A DNA stretch of 64,000 nucleotides, from NCBI RefSeq assembly GCF_004210375.1, contig NC_134833.1, forward strand, positions 140,608,127 to 140,672,126, written 5' to 3'. Every line of letters starts with the position of its first letter. Position 1 is the stretch's first letter. The notes beneath the pieces were generated by a model. That model was not told where the DNA came from and did no database searches. It saw only the letters and a list, made by a program, of their open reading frames with translations. This document shows, in pieces, positions 10,481 to 22,666 of this stretch. This DNA is from Tachypleus tridentatus (Eukaryota > Arthropoda > Merostomata > Xiphosura > Limulidae). A program made the translations under genes and the position numbers.

Positions 10481-12483
10481 CTAACCCTAACTTTGTGTTC
10501 TGTCATTATTCCATTTATTTGCATAAACGATTTCGTACTTTCTCTCTTATCTCCCTGTTTCCAACAAAGAGGAGTAACTTGTTAATAAGAATCAGAATAA
10601 ACACCATCTGCATTTTAGCTATGAGTGTTAATTAAAAGTGAAACTTTTTTTTTAATGTTAGCGTTAACGTGATTTTGTAATGTATAAGAACGTATATAGA
10701 AATACGTACAGTATCGACTATTCATAAAAGCTGTCAGAAATAGTAGAATTGCTATCTATGGTTAACGACTTAGCAGCACATTCGTTCACACAATCTTATA
10801 ACTTTTACCCCGAATTAAATTCATAAAAGCTTTACCATTCATTTCCTCACAGTGGCTCAGCTAAATCGGGTTTTGATACCCTTGATAAAACGCAGCACAG
10901 TTGGCCAACCGTCGTGTAGCTTTGTGCATTACACAAAACAATAACACATATCCTGCCCGAAGAAATATCATTCCTTTGTTATCTAATAAATTCCTAAAAT
11001 GGGACAGTGTTAAGAACCCATCCTGTTTATTTTTCTAATACGAAGAACCAAGTGAAAATCTTTGATCTCATACAGGGGTTTATATTTCGGAGCTATCTGT
11101 AATATGCTATGGTTGCATAGAAAATAAGCTGGCAGACTCCGTGAATTCAAGCTATCATATGCTGTTAATAAGGAAGAATGAATGAATGCCCTGTCTAACC
11201 CCTGCATCGACAACTTGTCTTTAATACACGTGATATCTACACTGGAGTATTGTTATTAAGAGAAACTCGTATTTATTTTATAAAATGTCGAATCACAAGG
11301 TGAGTAAGTTAAGTCTAAATTTCAAGTTTGCAGTTCGTAAACATTGTTTGTTCACTCTCAAATAAAAAATACAAAAATCGATACTTAGACCACTGATGCT
11401 TATATGAAGATTGTTTCTTCCCTACGATTCGAAAAAAACTACGTATTTAATTAGTATTTCGCAAGAATACTTTATCTTTAAAATGTAACACGTGAAATTA
11501 AATCAACTCACTCTTCTCCTTAAAGATGTAGCATTTTAAAACCTTGCTATTAATACTAAAATATTCATAACATTTACTTTCGATATGGCAGATCCTTATC
11601 TAATCTCAGAGCTATGGCGTCCCTAATTCCCTCCTTAAAGTTTTGCCATCCTTGATTTTGCTTTTGCAGCTAAGGCGTTATTAACGCTGCCTGAAAGCGA
11701 TATCCTTTTCTTAAGCCTGCCTTAAATTTACAGTTTTTTTTTTAAATTCTGCTTTCTATTCTTAATCTTGCCTAAAAGCTAATAATGTTCTTAAATCCCA
11801 CAAGTATGCAACATTTTCAGTTGTGTTTTAAACCTACAACTCTCTTAACCCTTTCTTAAAGTAACTTATTTACCATTCTTCCTAGTGGTCTTATTTCCTA
11901 ACCCTAAGATTAAAAGATTTTTAAACACTCAACTCTCGAACTAAGGTATTCAAAACTGAAATACGATAAATTTAATAATTCTGAAACTATAAAGCAAGCG
12001 TATTCTTAAATAAGTCCAGATTAGTAGGTAAATCATAACACTAATATTAAGATTTATGTTTACTCGGTATTTAATCGTAGTACCGGTGTTCTTAAAAGAT
12101 TTACTTAAAGTTAGGGTTATATTAACAAGAACTTAACAGAACTGAGACGATTATATTCTTTAGCCCAAATTTTTAATCGAAAACAAAACCAATAAATATT
12201 TTTTTTCCTTTGAGGTAATCTGTTATATATTTTTATTCTTTAAACCTCGCACACATATTTGTACTTCAAAATGTTTTTATGTTTAAACATTGCCACTCAC
12301 GTTATTAAAAATGAGAAAAGATTTGAAAGAAATAGACAATGCTATTTTTGTAACCTCCCAAAAAATTGGAGCTCAAAAATTTAGCATATTTCATATAACA
12401 GGAAAATATAGGGAATGCTGTAATAAGCAAATCCAGTGATGATGCAAAGATGAAACCGGAAACGGATTTGGAAGCACCTGGCT
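10481..12483. other. AT-rich stretch without recognised gene
   Basis: No repeats or coding regions are recognised. 11600-11900 is rich in short CTTAA-containing words, but no period could be defined. Confidence 0.45.
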
Positions 12484-12603
12484 TTTGTTTGATTAGAATT
12501 AAGTACAAAGTTACACAATAGGCTATCTGTGCTCACCACGGGTATCGAAACTCGGTTTTTAGTGTTAAGTCCGCAGACATACCACTGTGCTACTGGTAGA
12601 CAA
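12484..12603 (-). mobile_element. SINE-B copy
   Basis: The plus strand reads tail to head: TTTGATTAGAATTAAGTACAA, then ...GGCTATCTGTGCTCACCACGG, GGTATCGAAACTCGG, and GTCCGCAGACATACCACTGTG. This is the SINE-B body followed by its tRNA-like head in reverse. Confidence 0.8.
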
Positions 12604-13559
12604 GCATATGGCATCACAACAAATAAAATTTTTGGTTCGTTACAAAAATTTGGTTTGTAATGTGAACCATTTTAATATATTTATTAAATTATAATTGACG
12701 TCAGACAAATTTTAAAATGTTCTGCTGAAAAAAACTAGTGAAAATGAATCGTAATAAGCTTACACCCCCCAAAAAAAAGCTTGAATGCAAATAAAATAAT
12801 AACCAGACAACCAAATGCCTCTCTTATTATTTATTTATAAGAATATTTTTCTATCACTAACTAACTGAAAGGGCCGAATCCTATCTTTACAAGATTAAAA
12901 ATGAGGGTGCTCAAAAGTTCACTGAAACATTTCCACAATGTTCAACGTTTCTGCGTTAGCCTGGTGTGAAATATACCGTTAAACAAGAAAAATAGTGAGT
13001 ATACAAACAATAGCAAGCGGATAGTATCACTCGTTAACGAAACGTGACAGGATGACAGTGTGTTTTCGCGATGTTCCCGGATTTAGTTTACCATCCCGGA
13101 TGTGGTTTTCTCAAGTTTGGTAAACCCTAAAGCTACACGAGATTGTACCGTAAGAATGTTGAAAGAAATCAGTAGTGGCAAAATTGATGGTCTTCTGTGA
13201 AATATTTGCTGCTCGGATCTGAAAGTGACACGTGTTTAAATCACTACGTGTTACTAACATATCAACACAGAAAATCGTGATGGAAGGGTCTGTTGGAATG
13301 ATTTTAAATTATATTTTATTTTGCTTTAGGACTCTGAGTTCATTTATTTATTTGAAAAAAGAAAACCAGTATTATACATACTTTCTTTGGTTGTGTAGTG
13401 TTAAAATGATAAACTATTGGTATGAAAATCTCATTCAAAGCATAACCAAACTAAATATACATATTATTTACACTCATTTTTTTCTGAATTTGACTATAGG
13501 TTATCATGTATTTACGCCCTGTTTTCTTACAGTACATTTCAATGTCGATCACGCAGTGC
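12604..13559. other. AT-rich stretch without recognised gene
   Basis: No SINE, transposase or domain is recognised. An open frame from 13232 runs into the CpG-rich island at 13560 but looks non-coding in its AT-rich part. Confidence 0.45.
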
Positions 13560-13800
13560 CTGACTTAAGCATTATCTTTGGTAGCGCGCCAGCATCACGA
13601 GGCGCACGATTGCACTTATTGCAATGTTGTTAAACATGCAGTGGGCCAGCCTCTCCTGGACTTTTCGCGGCGCCTTGGCGGCACCTCGCGCGTGTTGTGT
13701 CAAGACGCGTGGGAAGACGCCAAAGATTGTCACAGTGATCTCGTGCATGATAATATAGCTCGAGACAACGCGGGTAATATTATTTCGATAAGGAATATAA
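13560..13800. other. isolated CpG-rich island with open frames on both strands
   Basis: About 240 bp is strongly enriched in CpG (GTAGCGCGCCAGC, TTTTCGCGGCGCCTTGGCGG, CACCTCGCGCGTG) inside AT-rich DNA. Open frames cross it on the plus strand (13578-13943) and the minus strand (13805-13572, containing VTIFGVFPRVLTQHARG and IVRLVMLARYQR). I recognise neither protein. It may be an exon, a promoter island or a fragment of a GC-rich mobile element. Confidence 0.4.
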
Positions 13801-15004
13801 CACATAATGCATTCCTTCCCACATTATTTAAGTGTAACTTCCATTATATAAAGAGAGTGTTTATACCGACCATTATATATTTAAAAAGGATCTGGAATAA
13901 AAACAAGTTACAAGATTGTTGTCCACTTCTGGTGTTATCTTAGCCCGCAATCTTTCTAGAAGAGCTAAGATAAAGTAATGGGTGGATTGGTAAATACTTT
14001 GACCAATGTTTCTTTTCAAGAAATAATTACTTTGAAAATATCCAATGATAGGCTTAGCTATACAATAAAATAGGTGAAGGCGCAGTTCATTTAAATCAAA
14101 TATTAGTGAGAAACCTTCTCTAACTTAATTATAATGTGTTCAACGATGCCCATCCTCCAAAATAACATTCTTCCATACAGTACACTTGTTAATTATATAT
14201 ATATATATATCCTTGTGCTCGTTTACCTGAATTTATTCGCACACACTATGTTTCACTGAGCCACTATAAGAGCTTGATTAATAAAGTTTGTTAAGTGTGC
14301 GCGTGAAATCCGCCCATTTTTGGTGCACTAAAACGTCTCGACCCTCTCTCCCACTTCCCACGCTCTCCTCTCCTTATTCTTTCTTACCTTCTATAAGGGC
14401 TAGAACACAGGGTATGAAGGAGATCTATTACAGGTGACTATAGGTCTGAACTGTAATCTGTTAGCTCAATTTGGATTTAACCTTCGAACTCTTGTCTCAG
14501 CTTTATAAATGTGCGGTATCCTAGATTTTACAAACGCTACCAGCAAAGGCTTTTTTTTTTTTTTTTCAAAGTGAGATGAAACGAAAATATAGAAATAATA
14601 AACATCTAATATTGGCTATAGTAGGGCTACATTATGTTTTTATTATAAGCACGTTACATCAAAGAATTGGCTGCAGATTGTATAATAATTAATCTGTGTT
14701 TCGTATTGTTATACCGTCAACAGGACAAACGGTCATGACAATGGAAGTAGTTTCACATATTATTCTCAAACGTGCTCGTTTGTAATCTTTGTCGGCACGA
14801 CTACGGTGTATAACGCAAAAATCCGAGGTTCGATTCCTCGCGGCGGTCTCTGTAAATGTAATCCATTGTTTAACTTCGCAGTAATGAAACAAGAAGAACA
14901 AAAGAAAAACATTATATTTTGACATATTATTAACTAGTTCATTTTAAAACAGTTGGTAAGTAAAATGATAAGTTCTTTGGGGGGGGGAACAGAAACAAAA
15001 GAGT
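13801..15004. other. AT-rich stretch with simple repeats and a decayed SINE head
   Basis: There is a short AT microsatellite at 14194-14210, a T run at 14551-14566 and a G run at 14980-14988. At 14790-14870 a tRNA-like segment with B box GGTTCGATTCC (14828-14838) suggests a decayed SINE-B head on the plus strand. No gene is seen. Confidence 0.45.
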
Positions 15005-15272
15005 TTGTTTGTTTGTTTTTAATTTCGCACAAAGCTACTCGGGGGCTATCTGTGCTAGTCGTCCCTAATTTTGCAGTGTAAGACTAGAGGGAAGGCAGCT
15101 ATTTATCACCACCTACCGCCAACTCTTATACTATTCTTTTACCAACGAATAGTGGGATTGACCTCACATTATGACGCCCCACGGCTGAAAGGGCGAGTGT
15201 GTTTGGCGCAACGGGGATGCGAACCCGCGACCCTCAGATTACGAGTCGCACACACTTGGCCATACCGGGCCT
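15005..15272 (-). mobile_element. SINE-A copy
   Basis: Tail GTTTGTTTGTTT leads to a head ending CATACCGGGCCT. An 11-bp target-site duplication AACAAAAGAGT lies at 14994-15004 and 15273-15283. It shares the variant CTATTTATCACCACCTACCG with the next copy at 15809. Confidence 0.92.
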
Positions 15273-15283
15273 AACAAAAGAGT

Positions 15284-15808
15284 GAAATTCTAAAACAAAA
15301 CAAAAGTAGAGGCACTCAGCTGTGAGAAACTGATCTGTCTTTGAAACAAAGAAAAACATTTAGATGTAAGCATAAAAAACGACAAAAGAGCTCAAATAAA
15401 TCCCGATACTAGTATTGCTTTAAGAAATAAGTTCAGATACTCAGTAATGGTGAGTACCGGCAGAATTTCAACGCTTTTTCTTAAACAAAAATCGTTCAAA
15501 ATTACAAAAGAATTTCACTCTCGGTGGTTGTTGATTGACTTACGAAAAGGTACTCAGTGTAACTTCCTAGCTGTATCTTTCGAAAAGACCAGGGAACACG
15601 TGGGTTTAAACACGTATATTGATGACAATATTGCCTCTATATATACAGCAAAACAAGGCCTTCGACTGGAGTCTAAGGTAAAAAAGAAAAAATCTGTCTT
15701 TAAAAACTAAGCTACAGCCCGTTACCCGCTAGTATTAGTTGAGTTAATTAAGAAGTGTGGTTCGTCACAGTATACGGTTAATCATATTATTTGTCGGGTA
15801 TCAAAGAG
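15284..15808. other. no gene recognised; contains one copy of a 64-bp dispersed repeat
   Basis: An open frame at 15447-15710 has no recognisable domain. 15743-15806 is similar to 17355-17417 (shared AGACGGTTAATCATATTAT-like core), so it is part of an unclassified dispersed repeat. Confidence 0.45.
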
Positions 15809-16084
15809 TTTTTGTTTTTTTGTATTTCGCACGAAGATATCAGAAAGCTATCTGCGCAAGCCGTCCCCAATTTAGCGTTGTAAGACTAAAGTGAAAGCAG
15901 CTATTTATCACCACCTACCGCCAACTCTTATACTATTCTTTTACCAACGAATAGTGGGATTGACCGTAACATTATAACGCCCCCACAGCTGAAAGTGCGA
16001 GCATGTTTTGCTGTGACGGGGATTCGAACCCGCGACGCTCAGATTATGAGTCGAGTGCCTTAACAACCTGGCCATGCCGGGCCA
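15809..16084 (-). mobile_element. SINE-A copy
   Basis: It runs from a T-rich tail (GTTTTTTTGTATTTCGCACG) to the head CCTGGCCATGCCGGGCC. The B box is present as GGGATTCGAACCC on the plus strand. It carries the same variant middle section as the copy at 15005. No clear target-site duplication could be fixed. Confidence 0.88.
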
Positions 16085-17762
16085 TTTTTCAATTGTATTA
16101 TCAGCTAGTTTCCAAAACAATGTTGGAATGCTATTTATCTGCTAATCCCTCTGGGACAAAACCACTAAAGCAGCAAACACAGCATTAAGCACAGCGTCCT
16201 TACGTGTTTTCAGTGTATGTAATGGTTTCCAGAGATCGGGTTACTCTGATTGCTGTCTCAGGATAACTGCCTTGATTAACTTGATGTTGTGCATTGTGGC
16301 TGTGATGTAATTTATGTATTTAGAAAATTATCATTGAAATAATAATCTTTACCGTGCCAGCTAATTCTATACTCAACAAAGTGACGTGTAATTTTGTTGC
16401 TATAGGATCAGGTTTTATGGGTTACTAGGTGGAGAGCGTCACATCGGTTTATCACACGCGTTGTCCTTGAAAATACAGGGTACAATGATGAAAAAAACTT
16501 TTGTAAGTGGGCGCCATGAAGCTCTCGTATCAAAACATTTTAAACGAAGAAAGAAAAAACACTTTAGAACGTGGAACGAATTACAAGTCCATTGAAGTGG
16601 GAACACCAACGAAGGCAGTAGTTGGAGTGGCCAGTCAAAAGTCCGACAATCAATACTAGAGTATACAATTTCAGCCAGCTTAGCTGCCACTGAATTGGAT
16701 CTCACGTGAATTAAGCCTGACAAAAATCGCTTGGACTAACCTGACAGTGATGCTTGATTGCAGTGCCGCAGTCTACCCATACCGATTATTATATGGGCTT
16801 ACTACATTCAGCACGAAGATTATTAATGACAGGCTGTAGTAATATATAAAAGTGTTACAAAGAGGCACTTTCGACGTAAACAAACTGTAAATTCAAGTAT
16901 ACTCTCGACATCAGAATATATAACTTACAAACACAGCATTGCCGTTTCTTTGATAAAGTATTGGATGAAAACAAAACAGAAACATACAGCAGGCTGACGT
17001 GAAGCCTATCGTGGATAGAACATAAATTAGAAGTGCACTGAACTGGTTGTTCTACAGAGTAAAGTTCCATCATCCTTTGCGTGTGTATGTATGAAACGAA
17101 GGTTATAATCCTGCTGTCTAATACAGGCCGAGAATTACTGAAGGTCGAATTGTATTACAGAAACACATTAGCTCTATTGTTAAAGGTTCAGTCAGTGTTG
17201 AGTTTTGTTTTTTTTTTTTTTTTGCTCTGGTTTATACTTATATATATGCGTCGTCTTATGTAGGTCAGATTTATCAGTGAAGACAAATTCCAATCAATGT
17301 GAATGTGCTATTGGACTTGAAAGTATTTGTAAATGGTAACGATTCCGGCTCTACGTTAGTCAAGAAGTGCAGTTCGCGACAGTAGACGGTTAATCATATT
17401 ATCTAACGGTTATCAAAGCGATAGAGGGGAGACAAATATGGCTCCCTTTAAGTGGTAGGATTACGAAGGTCACCTCAGCCATATGTCATGTTGGTCTGCC
17501 TAACGCCTACCAAAACCCACAACAATTTACATATTCATAACCTAGTCATACACATATGTTGTCATATTCTGTATGTAGATGCCAAACACGTCTATCAAAC
17601 CCAAGTATAATTACAAACGTAGCCAAAGATATGCGACGTTTTCCTTGGATATACTGGTCCAAGATTATTAATAATTGTGAGTCCTGATAATAAATGTGAG
17701 ACTGAGATGGCGTAGTGTGTCTATACAGAGTCGTGTGTATTTCAGTGCTGAAAAATTAGAGT
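16085..17762. other. no gene recognised; holds second copy of the 64-bp repeat
   Basis: Several short open frames look non-coding. A long T run lies at 17209-17223. 17355-17417 is the second copy of the dispersed repeat found at 15743-15806. Confidence 0.45.
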
Positions 17763-17880
17763 TAGGTTTGTTTGTTGTTAAGCCTAAAGCTAGAGAATGG
17801 ACCATCCGTGATGTGCCCACTTCGGGTATCAAAGCCTAGTTTTTAGCATTATAAGTCTTCAGACTTATCTTTGAGGAAGA
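17763..17880 (-). mobile_element. SINE-B copy, diverged
   Basis: The reverse SINE-B order is visible: GGTTTGTTTGTTGTTAAGCC, then GTGCCCACTTCGGGTATC, then TTTTTAGCATTATAAGTC and CAGACTTATCTTTGAG. Divergence is high. Confidence 0.65.
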
Positions 17881-18855
17881 GGGTGTTAAAAAGGCTAAGG
17901 TTGATCAGTGGAACCAAGGACTGAACACTAATCTAGAGCTATGCATGGAATGGGGTGAACAAAAAATGTTATTGCAATGTGCCAAGTTATTGGATTAATG
18001 ACATTAAAAATATGAAATTACCGTATAACAACTTATATAACCAGTGGGGCTGTGGATATGAACAGGTAGTAAGTACCCTTCAACAGATTTCCTCTTTTTT
18101 GAATCATGCAATTAAAATACAGAGACATGTACAGTTTAACTTGTAGTAATCATTGTACTTTAAATTTTATTCATTAACGTTGCTACATGGTCAGTAGAAT
18201 GTCTAAGGTCAAAGTTCCCACTGAGCTTGTCGTTTTATGGGGTCTGCTATGTGTCAATATAGTTAAAGCACGAAACACGCGTTGGAACTGTGTGGTGGAT
18301 TAATTCTGGTGATGGTCATATCTGAATTTACACAGGCGACATCTATAGCGAAATGCAGCAAAACAATGAAAGTATAGGCACAACCAAAGTGACGACCATC
18401 ATGTCCATCAGTTACAATATACGACTTTTAACAATTAGTTAGTAACTTTTATTCCAACCTACTCTTTTGTTAAGCCTTCTATGTTGTACATCACCAATTA
18501 TTGGTTTATCTTTTGATCTGGTTCAAAATATGGATTTCTTTTAGAAGTTAAGTACAAATCTTTTACAACGGTAAAACAAATTGCATTAAATTTCTAGAAT
18601 AATTATTGTGCTATGCTGAAATTCCAACATCACCCACTATATTTTACATTCAACAACTAAATCAGCTCAAACAAATACGCAACAAGTAATAAACAATTTT
18701 TCTTTAATGAGGAATAAGGCTATAACTAGTTGAGGATTCCTTAAGTCTGCACTTTTAAATAAAAAAAAGGTAAATTAAGAAAAAAAAAGACGAACAACTT
18801 GATGAAGCTTTAAAAAAGGAAGAATCTATTAAAGAAAACTCGAACTTAAATCATA
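17881..18855. other. no gene or repeat recognised
   Basis: AT-rich; no coding or repeat signal recognised. Confidence 0.45.
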
Positions 18856-19112
18856 GGCCAAATAGTTAAGGTGCTTGACTAGTAATCTGAGGGTTAGGGA
18901 TTCGAATCCCCGTTCTACCAAACATAGTCAGCCGTTATAAAGTTACGTCAATCACAATATTTGTCAGTAAAAGAGTAGCCCAAGAGTTGGCAGGGGGGGT
19001 GATGACTAGCTCCTTCCCCTCTAGTTTTACACTTCTGAATTAGGGACGGCTAACGCAAACAGCCGTTGTGTAGTTCAGCGCGAAATAAAAAAACAACAAC
19101 AGACAAAACAAA
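18856..19112 (+). mobile_element. SINE-A copy, moderately diverged
   Basis: The head reads CCAAATAGTTAAGGTGCTTG with B box GGATTCGAATCCC. The body includes AAGAGTAGCCCAAGAGTTGG and the tail is AACAACAACAGACAAAACAAA. Confidence 0.85.
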
Positions 19113-19588
19113 CTTGAAGCGAAAAATAAAACGATCATTTACTTTTATAATTTTTTAAAACATTTTTAAGTTTGTGCCAAGGAAGTCAGTTTTGAATTTC
19201 TCTAATTCAAATTAAAATGTTTATTTGTATAAATTTATTATTAAGTAATAGTTGCTTCAAATCCACGAAGTCAAAATAATAAAAATAACACAATTTTAAA
19301 AAGAATTCACACGCACATACACACCAATCATTTTTCTCACTCTATCACAAAGAGTTCATTTAAAGTTATTTTTCTGTTTAGTGACTACTGTTATTTTAAT
19401 TATTTAATAGAATTATGGTTCAACAAGCTGATTTCAGCCTGCTAATTACGTTACCATAAAGCACTATGAAACTGTTAAAATAATTACCGAAAAGCTCAAG
19501 TAACTTCATTAATTTTGGAATATAATTTTCATAATATTATAAACCATATAGTGCATTTTTTCAGTTTTTTTAAATAGAAAATATATTG
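19113..19588. other. no gene recognised
   Basis: AT-rich stretch with no coding signal. Confidence 0.45.
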
Positions 19589-19665
19589 CTTGTTCGTTGA
19601 GTTTTGCACAAAGCCACCGGAAGACCAATTGTGCTAGCCATCTCTAGTTTTGAAGTGATGGACTA
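19589..19665 (-). mobile_element. SINE-A 3' fragment, decayed
   Basis: TTGCTTGTTCGTTGAGTTTT, then GCACAAAGCCACCGG and GTGCTAGCCATCTCTAG, match the tail half of a reverse SINE-A. It stops where the family's 'GACTAGAGGG' motif would begin. Confidence 0.6.
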
Positions 19666-19888
19666 AACAATGTTCCTGAACCACAGAACCACGGACTGGC
19701 ATTTACAACAACCTTTTGAATTAGTGGGATTTCATTAAAAACAATTCAAACAGTAAAAACAAAGAATAAAAACAGAATATTCATATGTATGCGGCGATGA
19801 TTTCTTGTTTTACATACATTTTATTGGTACGTGACAGACTGGGGAGACAACGAACTGGCTCCTGGTATCGTAAATACTAAAAAACACA

Positions 19889-20357
19889 GGACTAGAGGGA
19901 AGGCAGCTAGTGAACAACACCCACTGCTAAATCTTGTTACTCTTTATTAGAGAAAAGATAAATTATAACATTCCCAATGTTTAACATGTTGGACTAGAGG
20001 GAAGACAGCTAGTGAACAACACCCACTGCTAAATCTTGTTACTCTTTATTAGAGAAAAGAGAAATTATAACATTCCCAATGTTTAACATGTTGGACTAGA
20101 GGGAAGACAGCTAGTGAACAACACCCACTGCTAAATCTTGTTACTCTTTATTAGAGAAAAGAGAAATTATAACATTCCCAATGTTTAACATGTTGGACTA
20201 GAGGGAAGACAGCTAGTGAACAACACCCACTGCTAAATATTGTTACTCTTTATTAGAGAAAAGATAAATTATAACATTTCCAATGTTTAACATGTTGGAC
20301 TAGAGGGAAGACAGCTAGTGAACAAGAAATTATAACATTCCCAATGTTTAACACGTT
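19889..20357. repeat. 102-bp tandem array (about 4.6 units) derived from SINE-A
   Basis: Units begin with GGACTAGAGGGAA at 19889, 19991, 20093, 20195 and 20297, exactly 102 bp apart. Units 2-4 are nearly identical; unit 1 has GGCAGC for GACAGC. The last unit has an internal deletion after GTGAACAA. The unit aligns with the middle of reverse SINE-A (ACTAGAGGGAAGGCAGCTAG, ...ACCCACYGC..., ATAACR-CCC, ...CATGTT). The array is followed by a SINE head, so it appears to be an in-place expansion within one SINE copy. Confidence 0.9.
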
Positions 20358-20415
20358 CAGCGACAGGTTTTGATTTCGCAGCTACAGACTGCGAGTCGAT
20401 CTTACTAAAAACCAG
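20358..20415 (-). mobile_element. SINE-A tRNA-like head following the array
   Basis: CAGCGACAGGTTTTGATTTC then ACTGCGAGTCGATCTTAC matches the reverse head of SINE-A (family: GCGACGGGGATTCGAACC and ACGAGTCGA). It is the 5' end of the copy whose middle was amplified. Confidence 0.65.
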
Positions 20416-21334
20416 CCTAAAAGATGAAGCTTTTATGGAAGTTTATTGTTTTTAATTCTATGAGGAGTTCCCAACTACTCATTCAGAAATAAATAATTGT
20501 TAAAAACCCTCTCAGAAATTAATTCTAAGCAACGTGGTCAATTCTGTTAACCTCAGTGAGTGGGGAATGAATTGTGATGTAAAATATTATATATTACTGT
20601 TTTTTGCTAAATACAAAGCTACAGAATGAGCTCTCTGTATTGTGTACACTGCCAATACTGAAACTAGAATTTTAGTGTTATAAACCCTTCAGCTTACCAT
20701 TGAGTCACGGTGGTGGTGGTATCATTATATAAACAATTGGAAACCAATTATAGAATGAATGATTTTTGATGAAAAATCTCTAAAGTTTGTGAACTAAGCG
20801 TTTATCGTTATGGCATGTGTATATGTGTAAAGACAAGGGTGGTCAAGAGATTAATGCACTGTGCTGTGTGTCTGTAAGTCCAAGGTTTGTATTTGCCCTT
20901 ACTTCCAGCTCTGGAGGCGTCAAAGCCAATATGTTGATATTGGCCTAATACTTCCAAAGCAATGCACAGTCCAACTTTTATGTCTCACATCATTGAACAC
21001 TAAACAACTGTTTTATCAATACCCACACCTACTATTGATAGGACATTTTTATAACTAAACTATCCAAACTGCCTCTGTATCATACTCTTCACCCTTATCA
21101 CAAATAAAGTCTATTTTGAGTCTAATCTCAGGACTTAGAAATGACCACTAACTGGACACCAGATCTCCTGTTACATCCTATGGCCGATCTAAGTATCTCT
21201 CTCTCACGAGAATATCATTTAAGTTAAAGGGTTATCCCTTTCTATGTATCCCAAAACTTAATGCCAATCTCTATCTTTGGTATTTTTTTAATGAATAACT
21301 AGCGTACCGGTTTCAAGTGTTTCAGTTGCAGAAA
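20416..21334. other. no gene recognised; one decayed SINE-B inside
   Basis: The SINE-B copy is listed separately. An open frame at 20861-21058 has no recognisable domain. Confidence 0.4.
20600..20713 (-). mobile_element. SINE-B copy, diverged
   Basis: TTTTTGCTAAATACAAAGCT, then CTCTCTGTATTGTG, TTTTAGTGTTATAAACCC and ATTGAGTCACGGTGG give the reverse SINE-B order. Confidence 0.65.
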
Positions 21335-21597
21335 TAAGTTTGTTTTTTTTTTTTAATATCGCGCAAAGTTACTCGAGGGCTATCTGCACCAACCATCCCT
21401 AATTTAGCAGTGTAAGACTAGAGGAAAGGCAGCTAGTCATCATCACCCACCGCCAATTTTTAGGCTACTCTTTTACCAACGAATAGAAGGATTGACCGTG
21501 ACACATAACGCCCCCATGGCTAAAAGAACGAGCATGTTTGGTGTGACGGGGATTTGAATCCGCGACACTCACGTTACGAGTCGAGCGCCCTGTATGC
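21335..21597 (-). mobile_element. SINE-A copy
   Basis: Tail AAGTTTGTTTTTTTTTTTTA, full body, and a head ending CGAGCGCCCTGTATGC. A short CAGAAA duplication lies at 21329-21334 and 21598-21603. The extreme head is altered or slightly truncated. Confidence 0.87.
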
Positions 21598-21738
21598 CAG
21601 AAACGAAGGCAATCACGTACCAGGAAGTGTTTCTATTAGTTTGAAGTCTGGTGCAAAGTTGTACAAAAAAATAATAACTTCCAAATTTCGCGTCCGATTT
21701 CTAATAATACCCTAATATGTGTGTGATAGAAATGTCAG

Positions 21739-21918
21739 GGGCCGTATAATCTTACGGTCAATCCCACTATTCGTTGGTAAAAGAGTAGCCCAAGAGTTGG
21801 CGGTGGGTGGTGATGACTAGCTGCCTTCCCTCTAGTCTTACACTGCTAAATTAGGGACGGCTAGCACAGATAGCCCTCGAGTAGCTTTGTGCGAAATTCC
21901 AAAACAAACAAACAAACA
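21739..21918 (+). mobile_element. 5'-truncated SINE-A copy
   Basis: It begins inside the body (GGCCGTATAATCTTACGGTC) without the tRNA-like head and ends with AACAAACAAACAA. An 11-bp duplication lies at 21728-21738 (AGAAATGTCAG) and 21919-21929 (AGAAATTTCAG). Truncation at the 5' end with a duplication is the hallmark of incomplete target-primed reverse transcription. Confidence 0.9.
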
Positions 21919-21929
21919 AGAAATTTCAG

Positions 21930-22451
21930 TACGATCGAGCGCAACGATTTACGAGACTTGAACGTAAATGTTGCGTATTTTTTCCCATATAACCCAGAAT
22001 ACTTTAGCTACTACAAAGAAATTTAGTGTCAAACTAAGGTAACATATAAGCCAGCTATGTACTAAATCTGAAATAAATCGATGAAAGGAAAGTTTTTGTT
22101 GTGTTTTTTTTTTTTTTTTCACTGGTGCGAAGAGGACGAAGAAGGCTAAATTTGGCCTGATGTAAAAAGTATTTGGATTAAAACAATTTCCCTGAAATTT
22201 GATATGTAAGGTAATGAAATCTTAGAGACCTGCCATAGGAAAAGATTGGAGAGTTTTGATTAACGATGCGATCATACAGCTGGTTGAAAACCCAGAAGTT
22301 TTCATTCCTGTTAATAACACACTTGGTGTCGCCCAGTTTAGTTGTTTTAGTTCTTGTTGTTTTTTTTTTTTTTTTTTTTTTTGGGGGTCACACGATACGT
22401 TACAAATTATCAATAATTTTATTTCTACTACAAGTATTCTAGTTAATTATT
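21930..22451. other. no gene recognised; long T runs
   Basis: T runs lie at 22105-22119 and 22360-22382. No coding or SINE signal. Confidence 0.45.
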
Positions 22452-22563
22452 TCTTTGTTTTAGAGCAAAGTCACGTTGTGCTATTAGCTTTGTTCATTAT
22501 GAGGAATCTAACTTTGGATTTTAGCATTGTAAGTCCGTAAACTTACCGCCGTCCCACCATGGG
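22452..22563 (-). mobile_element. SINE-B copy
   Basis: CTTTGTTTTAGAGCAAAGTC, then GGATTTTAGCATTGTAAGTC and TAAACTTACCGCCGTCCCACC, match the reverse SINE-B. It lies about 100 bp from the striatin-like fragment. Confidence 0.72.
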
Positions 22564-22666
22564 ACCCAGTAAATGAAAAGAAAGCATTATAAAAAAAACA
22601 CAAAAAACAGAGAATGTTCTCAAAGACTGCATCTCCTCCAACACGAAATAAAAGACGGTTCTTCAT

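Noticed and set aside
11600-11900. Possible degenerate telomere-like CCTAA repeats
   Set aside because: Only scattered single motifs; no period or array.
14790-14870. tRNA gene with a GGTTCGATTCC arm
   Set aside because: No complete cloverleaf could be drawn; better explained as a decayed SINE-B head.
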